A stretch of 36,603 nucleotides of DNA from Fuerstiella sp. (GTDB taxonomy: Bacteria > Planctomycetota > Planctomycetia > Planctomycetales > Planctomycetaceae). Under the pieces are notes generated by a model. The model saw only the letters and a program-made list of their open reading frames with translations, was not told where the DNA came from and searched no databases. Positions 17,072 to 28,405 of this stretch are shown here, piece after piece. The position numbers and the translations under genes were made by a program. How positions within the stretch are numbered: the first letter of the stretch is position 1; each line of letters begins with the position of its first letter. The stretch spans positions 1-36,603 of the forward strand of contig JAPYTO010000039.1 of assembly GCA_029941865.1 (NCBI GenBank), read 5' to 3'.

Positions 17072-18019
17072 TTACTGAGCTGCGTCCTTGCCTGGCCAGT
17101 TGCCCCACCATTCCAGAAAACGGTTCAGCTGAGTTTCCGCGAAGACCTTCTGGCTGGGGCTGAGTTCATCCGATTCGTTGAAGTGCAGTTCAAAATCTGC
17201 GTCACCGAGCAACACCAGCAGGTATTTATAGAACAGAACCAGGTCCGGTCCTTCATCGAAGGTGGACAACACGATCAGGGCGTCATCCAGTTCCTTTGCG
17301 AATCGCCTGGCTTCGATATCACCCTGCACGGCTTTTTCACACAGCGATACCAGTTTTAACACCTGTTGCGGCAGACAATTGCCGATGCCCGTGATTGCTC
17401 CGACCGCACCGCAGTTCACAAAACCGTGGACGACCTGCGTATCCACTCCCGCCATCAGCAGGACGTCGCCAGAGGCGTGGGTGATGTGTTCGGCCGCGTA
17501 ACTCAGCGCCTCGGCACCTCCAAATTCCTTGAACCCCACCAGATTGGAAAACTCACCACGCAGATCAAAGAACAAGTCCGCCTTGGTTTCGAAGCCATAG
17601 TACGGGCTGTTGTAGATGACAGCGGGAATATTCGGCGCGGCGGAAAGAATCCCGGCAAAGTGTGATCGCTGGGCCGCCGCAGACGTGCCACGCGACAGGA
17701 CACGCGGAATGACCATCAACCCGGCCGCTCCGACCTGTTGAGCGTGTGCTGCATGTTCTGCCGCCAGTTTCGGATTCTGCGCGCCGGTCCCGACGACGAC
17801 CGGGATTCCGGCTTCGACCAGCTGCCGGACGCCTTCCTGACGCTGATCATCCGACAACAACGGCCAGTCGCCCATGGAACCACAGTAAACGACGCCATTC
17901 ATCCCGACCGACATCAGTTCCGTGGCTTTGCGCACCAGGGCGGGGTAATTCGGCGAGCGATCGGGCAGGCATGGAGTCATTACGGCGGGAATACAACCAC
18001 GGAATATATCTGAGTTCAT
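17072..18019 (-). CDS. DapA/NanA-family class I aldolase or deaminase
   Basis: This 315-residue TIM-barrel enzyme belongs to the dihydrodipicolinate synthase/N-acetylneuraminate lyase family. The Schiff-base Lys is in LVGFKEFGG and the general-acid Tyr in AVIYNSPYYGF. The substrate-carboxylate loop is GSMGDWPLLS where DapA has GTTGE, so it is unlikely to be the lysine-pathway DapA. The pattern resembles the subgroup found with proline racemase/hydroxyproline catabolism genes, or keto-sugar-acid lyases. Neither partner is present, so the substrate stays open. It starts at ATG 18019 with a GAAG about 9 bases upstream. It converges with the haem-protein gene, 20 bases apart, and diverges from hemW. 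Confidence 0.85.
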   Translation of the reverse strand: MNSDIFRGCIPAVMTPCLPDRSPNYPALVRKATELMSVGMNGVVYCGSMGDWPLLSDDQRQEGVRQLVEAGIPVVVGTGAQNPKLAAEHAAHAQQVGAAGLMVIPRVLSRGTSAAAQRSHFAGILSAAPNIPAVIYNSPYYGFETKADLFFDLRGEFSNLVGFKEFGGAEALSYAAEHITHASGDVLLMAGVDTQVVHGFVNCGAVGAITGIGNCLPQQVLKLVSLCEKAVQGDIEARRFAKELDDALIVLSTFDEGPDLVLFYKYLLVLLGDADFELHFNESDELSPSQKVFAETQLNRFLEWWGNWPGKDAAQ

Positions 18020-18197
18020 AGAATAACTTCGACGTTTTGATTGATGAGACAGATGAGATGACTGGAATTTGATGTGCAGATCTTCAACAGTTCCTGCATG
18101 TTAGCCGTGGTCACTTTTGTTTGCGGCCATTCTCGGTCGATATCGCTGGATTTTCCGCGGACGGCCCTGCCGGCAGCCTGATTTCATACCGGCAGAG

Positions 18198-19397
18198 ATG
18201 CGACAGGACTTCGATGGAAGTTACCAGGTGAAACCGAGCGACATCGACGTCTATGCAGCTCCGAAGAATTCCGACGCATCGCCCCGAGCGCTTTACGTTC
18301 ACGTCCCGTTTTGCCTGCATCGCTGCGGATACTGCGATTTCACGCTCGTGGCCGATCGAGACGATCTGGTCCCGGCGTATCTGCAAGCGCTGACGAACGA
18401 GCTCGACCGATTGGACGGCGACTATGAGGTGGACACCATCTTCATTGGCGGAGGCACGCCGACACATCTTTCGACGGATCAGCTGGAACGGCTGGCCGAG
18501 ATTCTGTTCAGCAGATTCACGCTGAATTCGGGCGGCGAATTCTCCGTCGAAGCGAATCCGGATGGCCTGAGTGACGACGTCATGAAAACGTTGTCCGGTA
18601 TCGGCGTTAATCGGCTGAGTCTGGGAGTTCAGTCGTTCGATGCCGCGGTACTGAAGACACTCGAACGCCAGCACACGCCCGCCGTCGCGCATGAAGTCGT
18701 GCACCGGGCCATCGATGCGTTTGACGTTGTCTCACTGGATTTAATTTTTGGTGTGCCAGGCCAGACCCTCGATGCGTGGAACGCGACACTGGCAGTCGCT
18801 CAACAATTGCCCATCCGGCATGTATCGACCTACGGTCTGACCTTCGAAAAAGGGACCGACTTTTACCGACGGCGGCAACAGGGGCAAATAAACTCTACGC
18901 CGGATGATCTCGAACGTGATATGTACGCCGCCGCGATCTCACAGTTCGGCCACTCCGGCGTGCCTCAGTATGAGATATCCAACTTCGCACAACCCGGATC
19001 TGAATGTCGACACAATATGGTGTATTGGCAGGCAGACGAATATTTTGCGTTTGGACCTGGTGCCGCTCGCTACGTCAACGGCGTTCGCAGTACCAACGCC
19101 CGCAACGTCTCGCGATGGATCAACTGCTGGCTCAAAGGAGAAGTGGCACTTCAGGACATGGAGCAACTGTCGGCCGACGCAAAAATTCGCGAGGCGATTT
19201 TTCTGGGTCTGCGACTCGTGGCCGGCATCGACATCAACGGCTTTCTGAATCGATTTGGCTGTGACGTCGGCGAAATCGCCAGAGACTCGGCTGAAAGACA
19301 TCTGGAAGACGGCCTGCTGGAGGTTGCCGATAGTCATCTCCGTCTGACGTCGGCAGGCCGTTTCATGGCCGACACTGTCATGGCCGATTTTCTGTAA
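18198..19397 (+). CDS. hemW: HemW-like radical SAM protein
   Basis: HemW is a radical-SAM haem chaperone homologous to, but distinct from, coproporphyrinogen dehydrogenase HemN. The protein is about 399 residues from ATG 18198 (MRQDFDGSYQVKP). The frame is open to 18117, but the upstream part is basic and unlike the family. The cluster motif CLHRCGYCDF has the HemW spacing CxxxCxYC. FIGGGTPTHLS, GVNRLSLGVQSF, DLIFGVPGQTL and CRHNMVYW complete the family pattern. It is often annotated as 'oxygen-independent coproporphyrinogen III oxidase', but the short N-terminus and the HNxxYW motif favour HemW. It is intact, with a hairpin at 19430-19447 beyond its stop. Confidence 0.9.
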   Translation: MRQDFDGSYQVKPSDIDVYAAPKNSDASPRALYVHVPFCLHRCGYCDFTLVADRDDLVPAYLQALTNELDRLDGDYEVDTIFIGGGTPTHLSTDQLERLAEILFSRFTLNSGGEFSVEANPDGLSDDVMKTLSGIGVNRLSLGVQSFDAAVLKTLERQHTPAVAHEVVHRAIDAFDVVSLDLIFGVPGQTLDAWNATLAVAQQLPIRHVSTYGLTFEKGTDFYRRRQQGQINSTPDDLERDMYAAAISQFGHSGVPQYEISNFAQPGSECRHNMVYWQADEYFAFGPGAARYVNGVRSTNARNVSRWINCWLKGEVALQDMEQLSADAKIREAIFLGLRLVAGIDINGFLNRFGCDVGEIARDSAERHLEDGLLEVADSHLRLTSAGRFMADTVMADFL

Positions 19398-19429
19398 CCG
19401 CAGCGTCTGTGTTTGCCTCGTTTCCACGT

Positions 19430-19447
19430 TCCGATGCGAACATCGGA
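19430..19447 (+). terminator. short hairpin after hemW, weak terminator candidate
   Basis: TCCGATG and CATCGGA form a perfect 7-base stem around a CGAA tetraloop-like turn, 33 bases after the hemW stop. There is no T-run after it, so intrinsic termination is not convincing. Confidence 0.3.
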
Positions 19448-22400
19448 GCAGATGCAGTTCCGACACTATCCCCATAACCGGCAGGGTCACTTTGGGTACT
19501 TTCCCGACCTGTGTACCCGGCCCACGTTAAGTAAGGGAGGGTATCCCCGTCGTGAGATAGATACCCATAGGGGATATTGTTGCCGCACAGCGCGCCAGCG
19601 ATTGTCCATCCTCTGAGTTTCTGATCTGAGACGCGTCATGCCACTGCGCAACTTCATAAGACAAACTCGCCTGCTGCTGTCGCAGAGTTTGTATGAAGCG
19701 CGCCGGGCCATGACGACCCCGGACGACTGGCCAGCGCGTTCGCTGCAGGTGACTCAGCTGGAAGAACGCATTCTGATGAGTGCGTCTCCACTGGCGGTGG
19801 TGGCTGAGGCCCAGGATGCGGGTGCGTCGCAGCTGAATGATCCGCAGCTGCTGGACGTGGTCGCCGATTTGATACTGCCCGAACAATCGGCAACGGCAGA
19901 AACCACCGACAGCGCCGCGGACGAACACACGCTGGAGCTGGTGTTTGTGGACAGCTCCGTCAGCAATCTGGACCAGATGATCGCCGATCTACAGTCAGAG
20001 AATGCGGCTGATGACAATCGGACTTTGGAGATCGTCGTGCTGGATTCGCAACAGGACGGCATTGCACAGATCACGTCTACTCTGCTGCAGTACGACGGCA
20101 TCGATGGAATTCATATTGTTTCGCACGGAAGTGACGGTCAGGTACAGCTGGGTTCAACGGCGCTGTCGCTGGACAATCTTGAAACTCATCGATCGGCTAT
20201 TAATGCGTGGCAGTATTCGATGTCCGACAAGGCCGACCTGCTGTTCTACGGCTGTAATCTTGCGGCGACGGAAGATGGTTAGTCGCTGATGAATCAGATC
20301 GCAGCGGAATGTGACTGCGATGTGGCGGCCAGTGATGACCTGACCGGACATGCCGACCTCGGCGGCGACTGGGATCTGGAATACACGGTCGGTGATGTGA
20401 CTGCCTTCGTTGCATTTTCTACGGATCTGCAGAATCACTGGTTTGGTCTGTTGGACATTACCACCGGGCTGACCGGGCACTGGACACTCGACAGGGACGG
20501 GGCCGATTCCTCAGGGAATTCAAACGATGGAACGCTTGAAGGGAACGCACCCATCGATACAACCCCGGCAACAAATAAGGTTGGGCCGGGCAAGCTCGCT
20601 CTGGACGGCAACAAGGATTATCTTGACTTGAGCAGCCATGCTGGCAACTTCGGTAGCCTAAGCCAGGGCACAATCGCTGCCTGGATCAACACATCAGACA
20701 ACGGAACACAATCGATCGTGGGTGTCGCCGATGGTGGCGACCCATTCAGCTACTCGACATTGGGCATCTTCGGAAAAAAGTTGTTCTTCGATGTTGCCGA
20801 AAACAGTAGCTATTCGCTTCAGGTAGTGACCGACATCGTTGTTGCTGACGGCACCTGGCATCATGTCGCAGTCACCGTCGACGGAACCGGCAATCGTTTC
20901 TATGTCGACGGGACGCAGGTCGCCTCAGGAGACCTGAACTACCTGGATGGAAACAGCTCAACTTCCAGTTTCTTCAGCAGTGTCAACCAGATCGATACGA
21001 TGCAGGTTGGTGCCATTACGGAGAGTTCCGGCATTATTTGGGAATTCAATGGCCTGATTGATGACGCCCGAGTCTTCGACCGTGCACTATCGTCCAGTGA
21101 TGTGACGGAACTGTATGACCTCGGCACAAACGTCGCACCCACCATCACCCTGCCCGGCGGAGCGGTCAACTATACCGAGAACGACATCGCGACCGTCATT
21201 GACTCAGGTGCCACAGTCAGCGACCCGAACTCTTCTGATTTTGCTACCGGGACATTGACGGTCGACTTCACGACCGCCGGCACGGCCAACGATCGACTGG
21301 CCATCAACGACCAGGTCGCTGGTGTTGGCAATATCAGCATTTCCGGCGGCGATGTTCACTACGATTCTGGCAGCGGGCCGGTCACGATCGGCACATTCAG
21401 CGGCGGAACCAGCGGCAGCGATCCGTTAGTCGTTACACTGAATGCCACCTCGGACGATCCGTCCGTCGAAGCATTGATGCGAAACATCACCTACCAGAAC
21501 GTCTCGGTAGATCCCTCGACTCTCAGCCGCACAGTGCGATTCGTGCTGACTGACGGCGACGGCGGCACGAGCAATGCGGCGATGAAGTCGGTCAATGTTT
21601 CGGGCGACAACAATTTGATCGTCACGACCACCAGTGACACGGTCGACGGTACGACCACGTCAATTGACGCGTTGCTGGCAGACAAGGGCGCCGACGGCAG
21701 GATCTCGCTCCACGAAGCAATCATCGCCACCAACAACACGGCGAATGGAGCAGGCCCGGATGAGATCCACTTCAACATCGCAGATCCGCTGGTCGGCGGA
21801 GCTCACACAATCCAGGTTGGATCCACCCTACCAACGATCACTGACGCCGTGATCATCGATGGAACGACCGATCCGGACTTCGTCAGTACACCGATCATTG
21901 AACTTGACGGCACGGCAGTGGGCGCCAGCGTGAATGGACTGACCATCAGCGGTGGAAGCAGTATGGTTCGAGGACTGGTCATCAATCGTTTTGATGGCAA
22001 CGGAATTCGGCTGATAACCAATGGCGGGAATGTCATCGACGGGAATTACATCGGGACGGATGTGAGCGGGGCGAACGACCTGGGCAACACGTCCTACGGA
22101 ATCTATGTCCTGAACGCCGACAACAACACCATCGGTGGGACCACGACTGCGGCCAGAAACGTCGTATCCGGCAACGACAGCAGCGGTATCATGTTGGCTG
22201 GAGGCGGCTCCGCAAACAACACCATTCAGGGCAACTGCATCGGCACGGATGCAATTGGTTCAGCCAGCCTGGGCAATGCGGGGCATGGCGTCTATTTCCT
22301 GGTCTCGCCGGTCAATAACACGATCGGTGGAACCGTGGCGGGGGCGGGGAATACGATCGCTTACAACACCGGCAATGGCATTCATGCCGTGAATGGGACG

Positions 22401-24384
22401 GGTAACGCGATCGTAGCCAATTCGATCCACTCGAACACGGGACTGGGCAACGATCTGGACGCCGACGGCGTGACGGCAAACGATATCGGTGACGGCGATG
22501 CCGGAACCAACAACCTGCAGAATAGTCCGGCGCTTACTTCTGCAGTGACCAACGGTGTCGATTCTGTGCGGATCGTCGGGTCACTAAACTCGAATATCTC
22601 GACGACATATCGGATTGAGTTCTTTGCCAATACGGCTGCCGATGGTTCAGGCTATGGCGAAGCGGAAAGATTTCTCGGCTTCGCATCGGTAACGACCGAC
22701 GGCAGCGGTGATGCGTCTTTCGCTGAAACGCTGACGGTCGCAGTCGCGGATGGCGAGTTCGTAACGGCCACCGCCACCGCCATCGTCGACCTCGGCGGCG
22801 GCGTTTACGGCGACACCTCGGAGTTCGCTTTGAATGTCGCGGCGACCACCACGCCTGTCATCACCGCCCGCGAGACGATCGATGCCGACGGGGACGGCCA
22901 GATCGACCAGATCAGGATCACCACCAGCGAGGCACTGGACGACGACTTCACCGGGCTGACCATAACGGTCACCGGCTATACGGTGACCGGCTATTCCAGC
23001 GATATTGCCAACGACAACATCTTCTACGTCGACCTGACCGAAGGCGGCACTGCGGATACCGGCGCCACCCCAACCGTCACGGTCACGGCCAATACATCCT
23101 TGAGCGATGCCAGTAGCAACAACATTGCCGTAGACGCCAGTTGGCTGGATGCGGACTGGCTCAACCGTGCCAGGATCACGTTCGACAACGTGGCCCAGAA
23201 CACCAACGATCTGGACGATTTTCCGGTACTGGTGACGATTAGCACCGCAGACCTCGCCAGCCTTGATCTGAACGCAACGGTTGGCGCGGACGTTCGCTTC
23301 GCAGACGCCATCACCGGCAATGAGCTGAATTACGAAGTCGAATCCTGGGATGACGGGGCCGACACCGCGACCATCTGGGTCAAGGTGCCGAAGATCGATA
23401 GGTCATCGAATACGGACTATATCTACGTCTATTACAATCACAGTGGCACGGCCACTTACGACCAGAGTGCGGCGGACGAGCAGGCGGTTTGGGATACCAG
23501 CTACCAAGGCGTCTGGCATCTGGATGAGAACGGCGCGGCGGTGGCGGACGAATTCGTCGATAGCAGTGGTGCGGGGAACCACGGCCAGGGCGGGTCGGGG
23601 AGTGTCGGCGAGGTACCAACGCAGAGCACGAGCGGCAACATCGGCAACGCCCAAACTTTCGACAACACTGATGATCACGTGAATATCGCGTACTCTGCGA
23701 GCCTGGGCATCACGAGCGACATCACCATTTCGGCCTGGGTCAAGCGAACCAATTCAGGCGACTTTGCCAACATTCTGACCAAGGGCGATGGCAGTTTTTC
23801 GTGGGACTACAGTCTCTATATTGAAAACGACGACAAATTGACGTTCTTCGTCGGTGATACGTCTCCGCAAGTTTTGGCATCGACCGCGGAGATAGCGGAT
23901 ACCTCGTGGCATTTTGTGTCGGTAGTCAGAAGCGGTACTGATGTCACTTTCTACATTGATGGTGCCGACGCGGGTGGCGGCGGAACCATGACAGGGGCCC
24001 TCGGGAACGACCCCGATCACGTGAGGCTCGGCTTCAGCGAAGAGGCAGACTCGGCGTTTGGTGGCACGATGGATGAGGTTCGCCTCTCCAGCGTGGGCCG
24101 CTCGGCCGACTGGATTGCAGCCTCCTACGAATCACAAAACGGCACGTTCGCCTTCAACAACTTTGGCAGCAAAGAGGCAGTGACGGCTGGTGTGACGGCC
24201 ACAGACAAGGCTGCGGCGGTGATTGTCAGCGCCGTCACGAACGAGGGCTCGACAGAGCTGACGGTGACCTTCTCCGAGGCGGTGGACACCTCAAGTTCCG
24301 GCGTGGGCGACCTGCTGGCCAGCGATTTCGGCTATGGCTTCAATGAAGATTCTTCGCCATTGGTACTGGTAAGTGTCAGCGTTT

Positions 24385-24965
24385 CTGATGTTGATGCCGG
24401 TACGAACAGTGTGGAAGTCACACTGACGGTCAACAACGGGGTCGTCACGCTCGGTACAATGACCGGTCTGACCATCACGGGTGGTGCAAATGGCAGCGCC
24501 ACGGTGACGGTCACGGGTAAGGTCACCGACCTGAACAATTCCCTGGCGACCCTGACCTATGCTCCGAACGCCGAATTCTCGGGAGCAGACTCGCTGACGT
24601 TGACCGTTGATGACCTGGGTAACACCGGCGGCGGTTCGTTGACGCATTTGGATAGCGCCTCGATCGGCGACATCGACGCGGGTGTGAGTCCAGTCGAGGT
24701 AACGCTCAACGGAACCAATGGCGTGGTGACCCTCAGTGGCACGATGGGCCTGACGCTTACCGCTGGTGACGGCACGGCCGACGCCAGCATGACATTCACG
24801 GGCACGCTGGCTGACATCAACACGGCACTGGATGGACTGAACTTCGATCCCACACCGGGCTATAACGGGGCGGCCAGCCTGCAGATCATCACCGCCGACC
24901 TGGGCAACAGCGGCAGTGGCGGGCCACTGACTGACGACGACACGATCGCCATCACGGTCAACCTG
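24385..24965 (+). repeat. two diverged tandem cadherin-like coding units
   Basis: Within the giant gene, two units share the order DxDAGxxxVEVTL, NGVVTL, GLT, TGxxxDxN and SLxxxxxDLGNxGxGG. They lie at about 24385-24640 and 24670-24965. The junction LDSASIGDIDAG joins the units without the usual linker, suggesting in-frame recombination between repeats. Confidence 0.6.
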
Positions 24966-27275
24966 GTGAACAACGCGCCGGTCGTTACGACGACCGGTTT
25001 CTCGCGCGGCTACACAGAAAACAATGGTCAGGTGGCGGTCGATACAGGATTGACGGTTTCCGACGTCGACAGTCCGAATCTGGACAGCGCCGTTGTCCGA
25101 ATCACGACCGGGTTCAATGCCGTGGAAGACAGGCTCGCCTTTACCGACCAGTTTGCTATTTCCGGCAGTTATGACAGTCTGACGGGGATTTTGACGCTAA
25201 CGGGAACCACAGCCGTCGCGAATTATCAGACGGCACTGCGATCTGTTACTTACGAGAACCTGAACGACGTCCCTGATACGACGACGCGTACCATTAGTTT
25301 CTCCGTTGATGATGGAATCGACAGTAGCGCGGTGCAAACGCGTAACGTCAGCATCGCCAGTGAGAATGACGCACCGATTGCGACCGACGATCCGGGAGAC
25401 TTCAACTCACTGATTACGTCGCTCAGTCCGGTCAGTTATTGGCGATTGGGCGAGAATTCCGGAACAACAGCGACGGACGAATCGGGTACGAGTCATGGAA
25501 CCTACAACGGCGCCGGTCTTGCACAAACAGGTGTTTTGAACGGTGATTCCAACACGGCCGTTTCGTTTGGCGGTGTCGATGATTATGTCGGGATCGCACA
25601 CAATGCCGCGTATCTGATCGACGACGGTACGATTCAACTTTGGTTCAACGCAGACTCTCTGGGGACCGACCAGACACTGTTTTCGAAAGACTCGTCTGGT
25701 TTCGACACGGGCGCTCATCTCAGTATCGAGGTGCTCGCTGCCGGACAGGTGTATGTTCGCTTTCAGAGTGCGAGCAGCGACAGCTACGTGACATCTGCCG
25801 CGTCAGTCACAACCGGCACCTGGCATCACATGGCGTTCAGTTTTGGTTCCAACGGCATGGCCCTGTTTATCGACGGCCAGTTGGTCAACAGCAATGCGTA
25901 TACGGGCGGGCTTGGGACGACATCGGGTGGTGCCGGCAATTCTGAACCGATTGCGATCGGCGCGGGAACACGCGACAGCGGCGACGGAACAATCATTCCG
26001 CTGTCTCGCTATTTCGACGGAGTGATCGATGAAGTGGCGATATTCAACACTCAGCTCAACGCCGAGACAGTTCAGAACCTTTACGCCTCAGCATTTCAAG
26101 ACTACACAATCGATGAGAACACATCGTTGAATGTCGGTCCCGAACGCGGTGTTCTGGCCAATGATTTTGACGCCGAAGGTGATCCACTGACAGTTTCACT
26201 TATCAGTGGACCGTCCAATTCAGCGTCCTTCACGTTGAATGTCGACGGTACGTTCAATTACACACCCGTTGCGGGTTTCGCGGGAATCGACACATTTACT
26301 TACCGAGTGAACGACGGCACGGCGAACTCGAATACTGCGACAGTCACCATCACGGTCACTCCTGCGAACGGCGATCCCACGATCACTTCGACCAATTCGC
26401 CGAACGTTGCTGAAAATCAGACAGCTGTGCTGAGCGTCACTGCCACCGACCCGGACCTGCCTGCTGACACCATCACGTTCTCGGTGACCGGCGGAGCTGA
26501 TCAGGCGGAATTCTCCATCGACAGTGCCACGGGCGAATTAACATTCAACTCAGCTCCCGACTTTGAAGCTCCAACAGACGTGGACACCAACAACGTCTAC
26601 GACGTGCAGGTCACGGTCAGCGACGGAAACGGTGGCAGCGACGTGCAGCTGATCAGCGTGACGGTCACCAATATCAACGACGCGCCAACGATCACGGCCA
26701 CCAGCAGCGATCAGACGCTGGTGCCCGACGGCAATATCACGCTGGGCGGATCGGGGGCCAGCCGCACGATCAACATACTACCAAGCCTGAATCAGACGGG
26801 CGGGCCGGCCACAATCACAGTCACGGTCGACGACGGCATGACCACCACTCAGACGACCTTCGATGTGACGGTCATGGCCGACAATAATGCACCAACCGAC
26901 ATCACGCTGAGCGGCAGTGATATTGACGAAAACTCTGCCAACGGAACAGCCATTGGCAACGTTTCGGCCACAGACCCGGATGTCGGTGACAGCCTGACGT
27001 TTTCACTGACCGACAATGCCGGCGGTCGTTTTGCAGTCGATCTCAACACTGGTCAACTCACGGTGGTGAACGGCAGTCTGCTGGATTTTGAAGTGACTTC
27101 GTCACACGGTATTACCGTCCGCGTGACTGATTCGGGTGGTCTGTTTTACGATGAGGCGTTTACGATCAACGTCAATGACGTCAACGAAGCCCCGACAGCA
27201 CTGGGTGACTCTTTTTCTGCCGGACAGCTGGAAGACCTTGCCGTTGCGGCAGGAGTGATCATGGTCAATGACTTC

Positions 27276-27299
27276 GATGGCGATGGCGATGGCGATGGC
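27276..27299 (+). repeat. hexanucleotide microsatellite (GATGGC)x4
   Basis: Four perfect copies of GATGGC encode Asp-Gly repeats (NDFDGDGDGDGDD) in the last cadherin/tandem-95-like repeat. The acidic run is suited to calcium binding. A 6-base unit changes length without shifting frame. Confidence 0.8.
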
Positions 27300-28255
27300 G
27301 ACGATATCACCGTCGTACTGGTGACAGGCCCTGCTGCAGGAACGTTGACTCTGGCCGCAGACGGTTCGTTTACGTACACGCCTGTCGGCTCGTTCAGCGG
27401 TCTTGATCAGTTCACCTACTACGTCACGGACGGCACACTGGACAGCGCGGTGGCCATCGTCGAGATTGACGTCGAGTTGACCGTCGTCGGTGTGAGTACG
27501 ACGGCCCCGCAGAAAGCGAAGCCCCGGCCGAAATTGAAACCGCGATCGAAACTCCTGATCCCATCACCGAATTGGCACCAGCGGACGCTACCGACAGCGA
27601 AATTACAGATGAGGCGCCGGACAATGATTCGCATGCGACGACGGGGCAGGACGGCGGTACGTCCGTCGGGGCCGACGCATCAGCTGAGACGCTCAGCCAG
27701 ACTGGTAGTGAAATATTTATTTCCGTCAGTCTGACAGACGTACCGGAAGCCGGACAGCTGAACAAGGACTCTTAAACACGGCAGAACAGTTCTGCCCCAT
27801 CAGTCGTTGGCATGACTGCCGAATTCGGACGTTTTCTGCTCCGTCAAATCGATATCGACAGCCCCCTGCTGTCCCTGTTCCCGGCGGGCGGCGTGAATCC
27901 GGAGGAAGCTGAGTACCGGCAGCAGCAGGTTGATCGTGTGCATCGGGATCAGGTCATCGAAAACGTTGTCGTGGGAAGTTCGGCCGTGGTTTCGACCGGG
28001 GTTACGTGATGTGGCTGCTGCGCGGCGGTTCGCTGCTCACAAGCCTTCTGTCATCACTGCCCGCATGGCAGGCCTTTGACCCACTGGCCGTACTGGAAAC
28101 CTTTCACGAAAGCGGAGACGATGACGAAGACACGGAATTGCTGGCATCTCTTGTGTCCGGCGGCGAATAGTTGTGCCTGCAAAAGTCGTTGCTGTACTGA
28201 CGAAAGACGTTTTAGTGGTTCCTCTGACGTCGCGGAATGCCGACTAATTGGACAC

Positions 28256-28272
28256 TGCCGGTCATACCGGCA
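28256..28272 (+). terminator. hairpin TGCCGGT-CAT-ACCGGCA after giant gene
   Basis: A perfect 7-base GC-rich stem with a 3-base loop sits 86 bases past the reconstructed stop of the giant gene. It lacks a T-tract. It is either a terminator aid or one of the dyad elements of this gap. Confidence 0.3.
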
Positions 28273-28348
28273 CAAACCGCGTGCTTTGTCAGGACTTCGT
28301 CTCCGCAAAACAGAGCTTCATCTGATGTTTCTCCATCTTCAGGACCGG

Positions 28349-28366
28349 GGATTCTTTCCAGAAAGA
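28349..28366. repeat. perfect 8-base-arm palindrome ATTCTTTC-CA-GAAAGAAT
   Basis: An 18-base fully dyad-symmetric site with a 2-base centre lies between genes. The size and symmetry suit a dimeric regulator site, but no known operator is recognised and its neighbours are far away. Confidence 0.4.
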
Positions 28367-28390
28367 ATTGCCCAGCCTTCTTATTGATGG

Positions 28391-28405
28391 CCGTCCCAGG
28401 GACGG
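28391..28405. repeat. perfect dyad CCGTCCC-A-GGGACGG
   Basis: 7-base arms around a single base lie 24 bases after the preceding palindrome. With a one-base centre it cannot form a good hairpin, so a DNA-level role or chance is more likely than an RNA structure. Confidence 0.35.

Larger units (their letters stand above)
19638..28170 (+). pseudogene. giant surface protein: DUF4347, LamG x3, beta-helix, DUF2341, cadherin-like; disrupted
   Basis: One ancestral gene of about 2,840 codons. Residues 35-52 hold a planctomycete N-terminal motif (QLEERILMSASPL). DUF4347 spans about 98-270 with HIVSHGSDG (His163) and LLFYGCNLA (Cys206), a caspase-like His/Cys layout. Approximate order after that: LamG 275-493; cadherin-like; right-handed beta-helix 660-970 (repeated GNYIGTD/NTIGGT motifs); DUF2341 1168-1275; LamG 1291-1498; two related cadherin-like units 1580-1775; LamG 1928-2150; tandem-95/cadherin repeats to 2610. 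An acidic Ala/Glu/Pro linker and a hydrophobic C-terminal anchor (GYVMWLLRGGSLLTSLLSSL) follow. Breaks: TAG at 20280 (in the frame of both flanks), frameshift near 27495, TAA at 27773, frameshift near 28000; natural end TAG at 28168. The middle 2,481 codons are intact. Probably adhesion or cell-surface matrix. Confidence 0.8.

Noticed and set aside
9239..27775. Genome-wide recoding of TAG (or all stops) as sense codons to explain interrupted genes
   Set aside because: TAG ends several complete genes at the expected place (fumC, fabD, the FHA-EAL gene, mqnD, the M50-like gene), and the internal stops include TGA and TAA. A code change does not fit.
7800..28010. Programmed -1 frameshifting at the three frame breaks
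   Set aside because: No X-XXY-YYZ slippery heptamer or nearby stimulatory stem was found at 7809, 27495 or 28000. GGGGTTA at 28000 does not satisfy the pattern.
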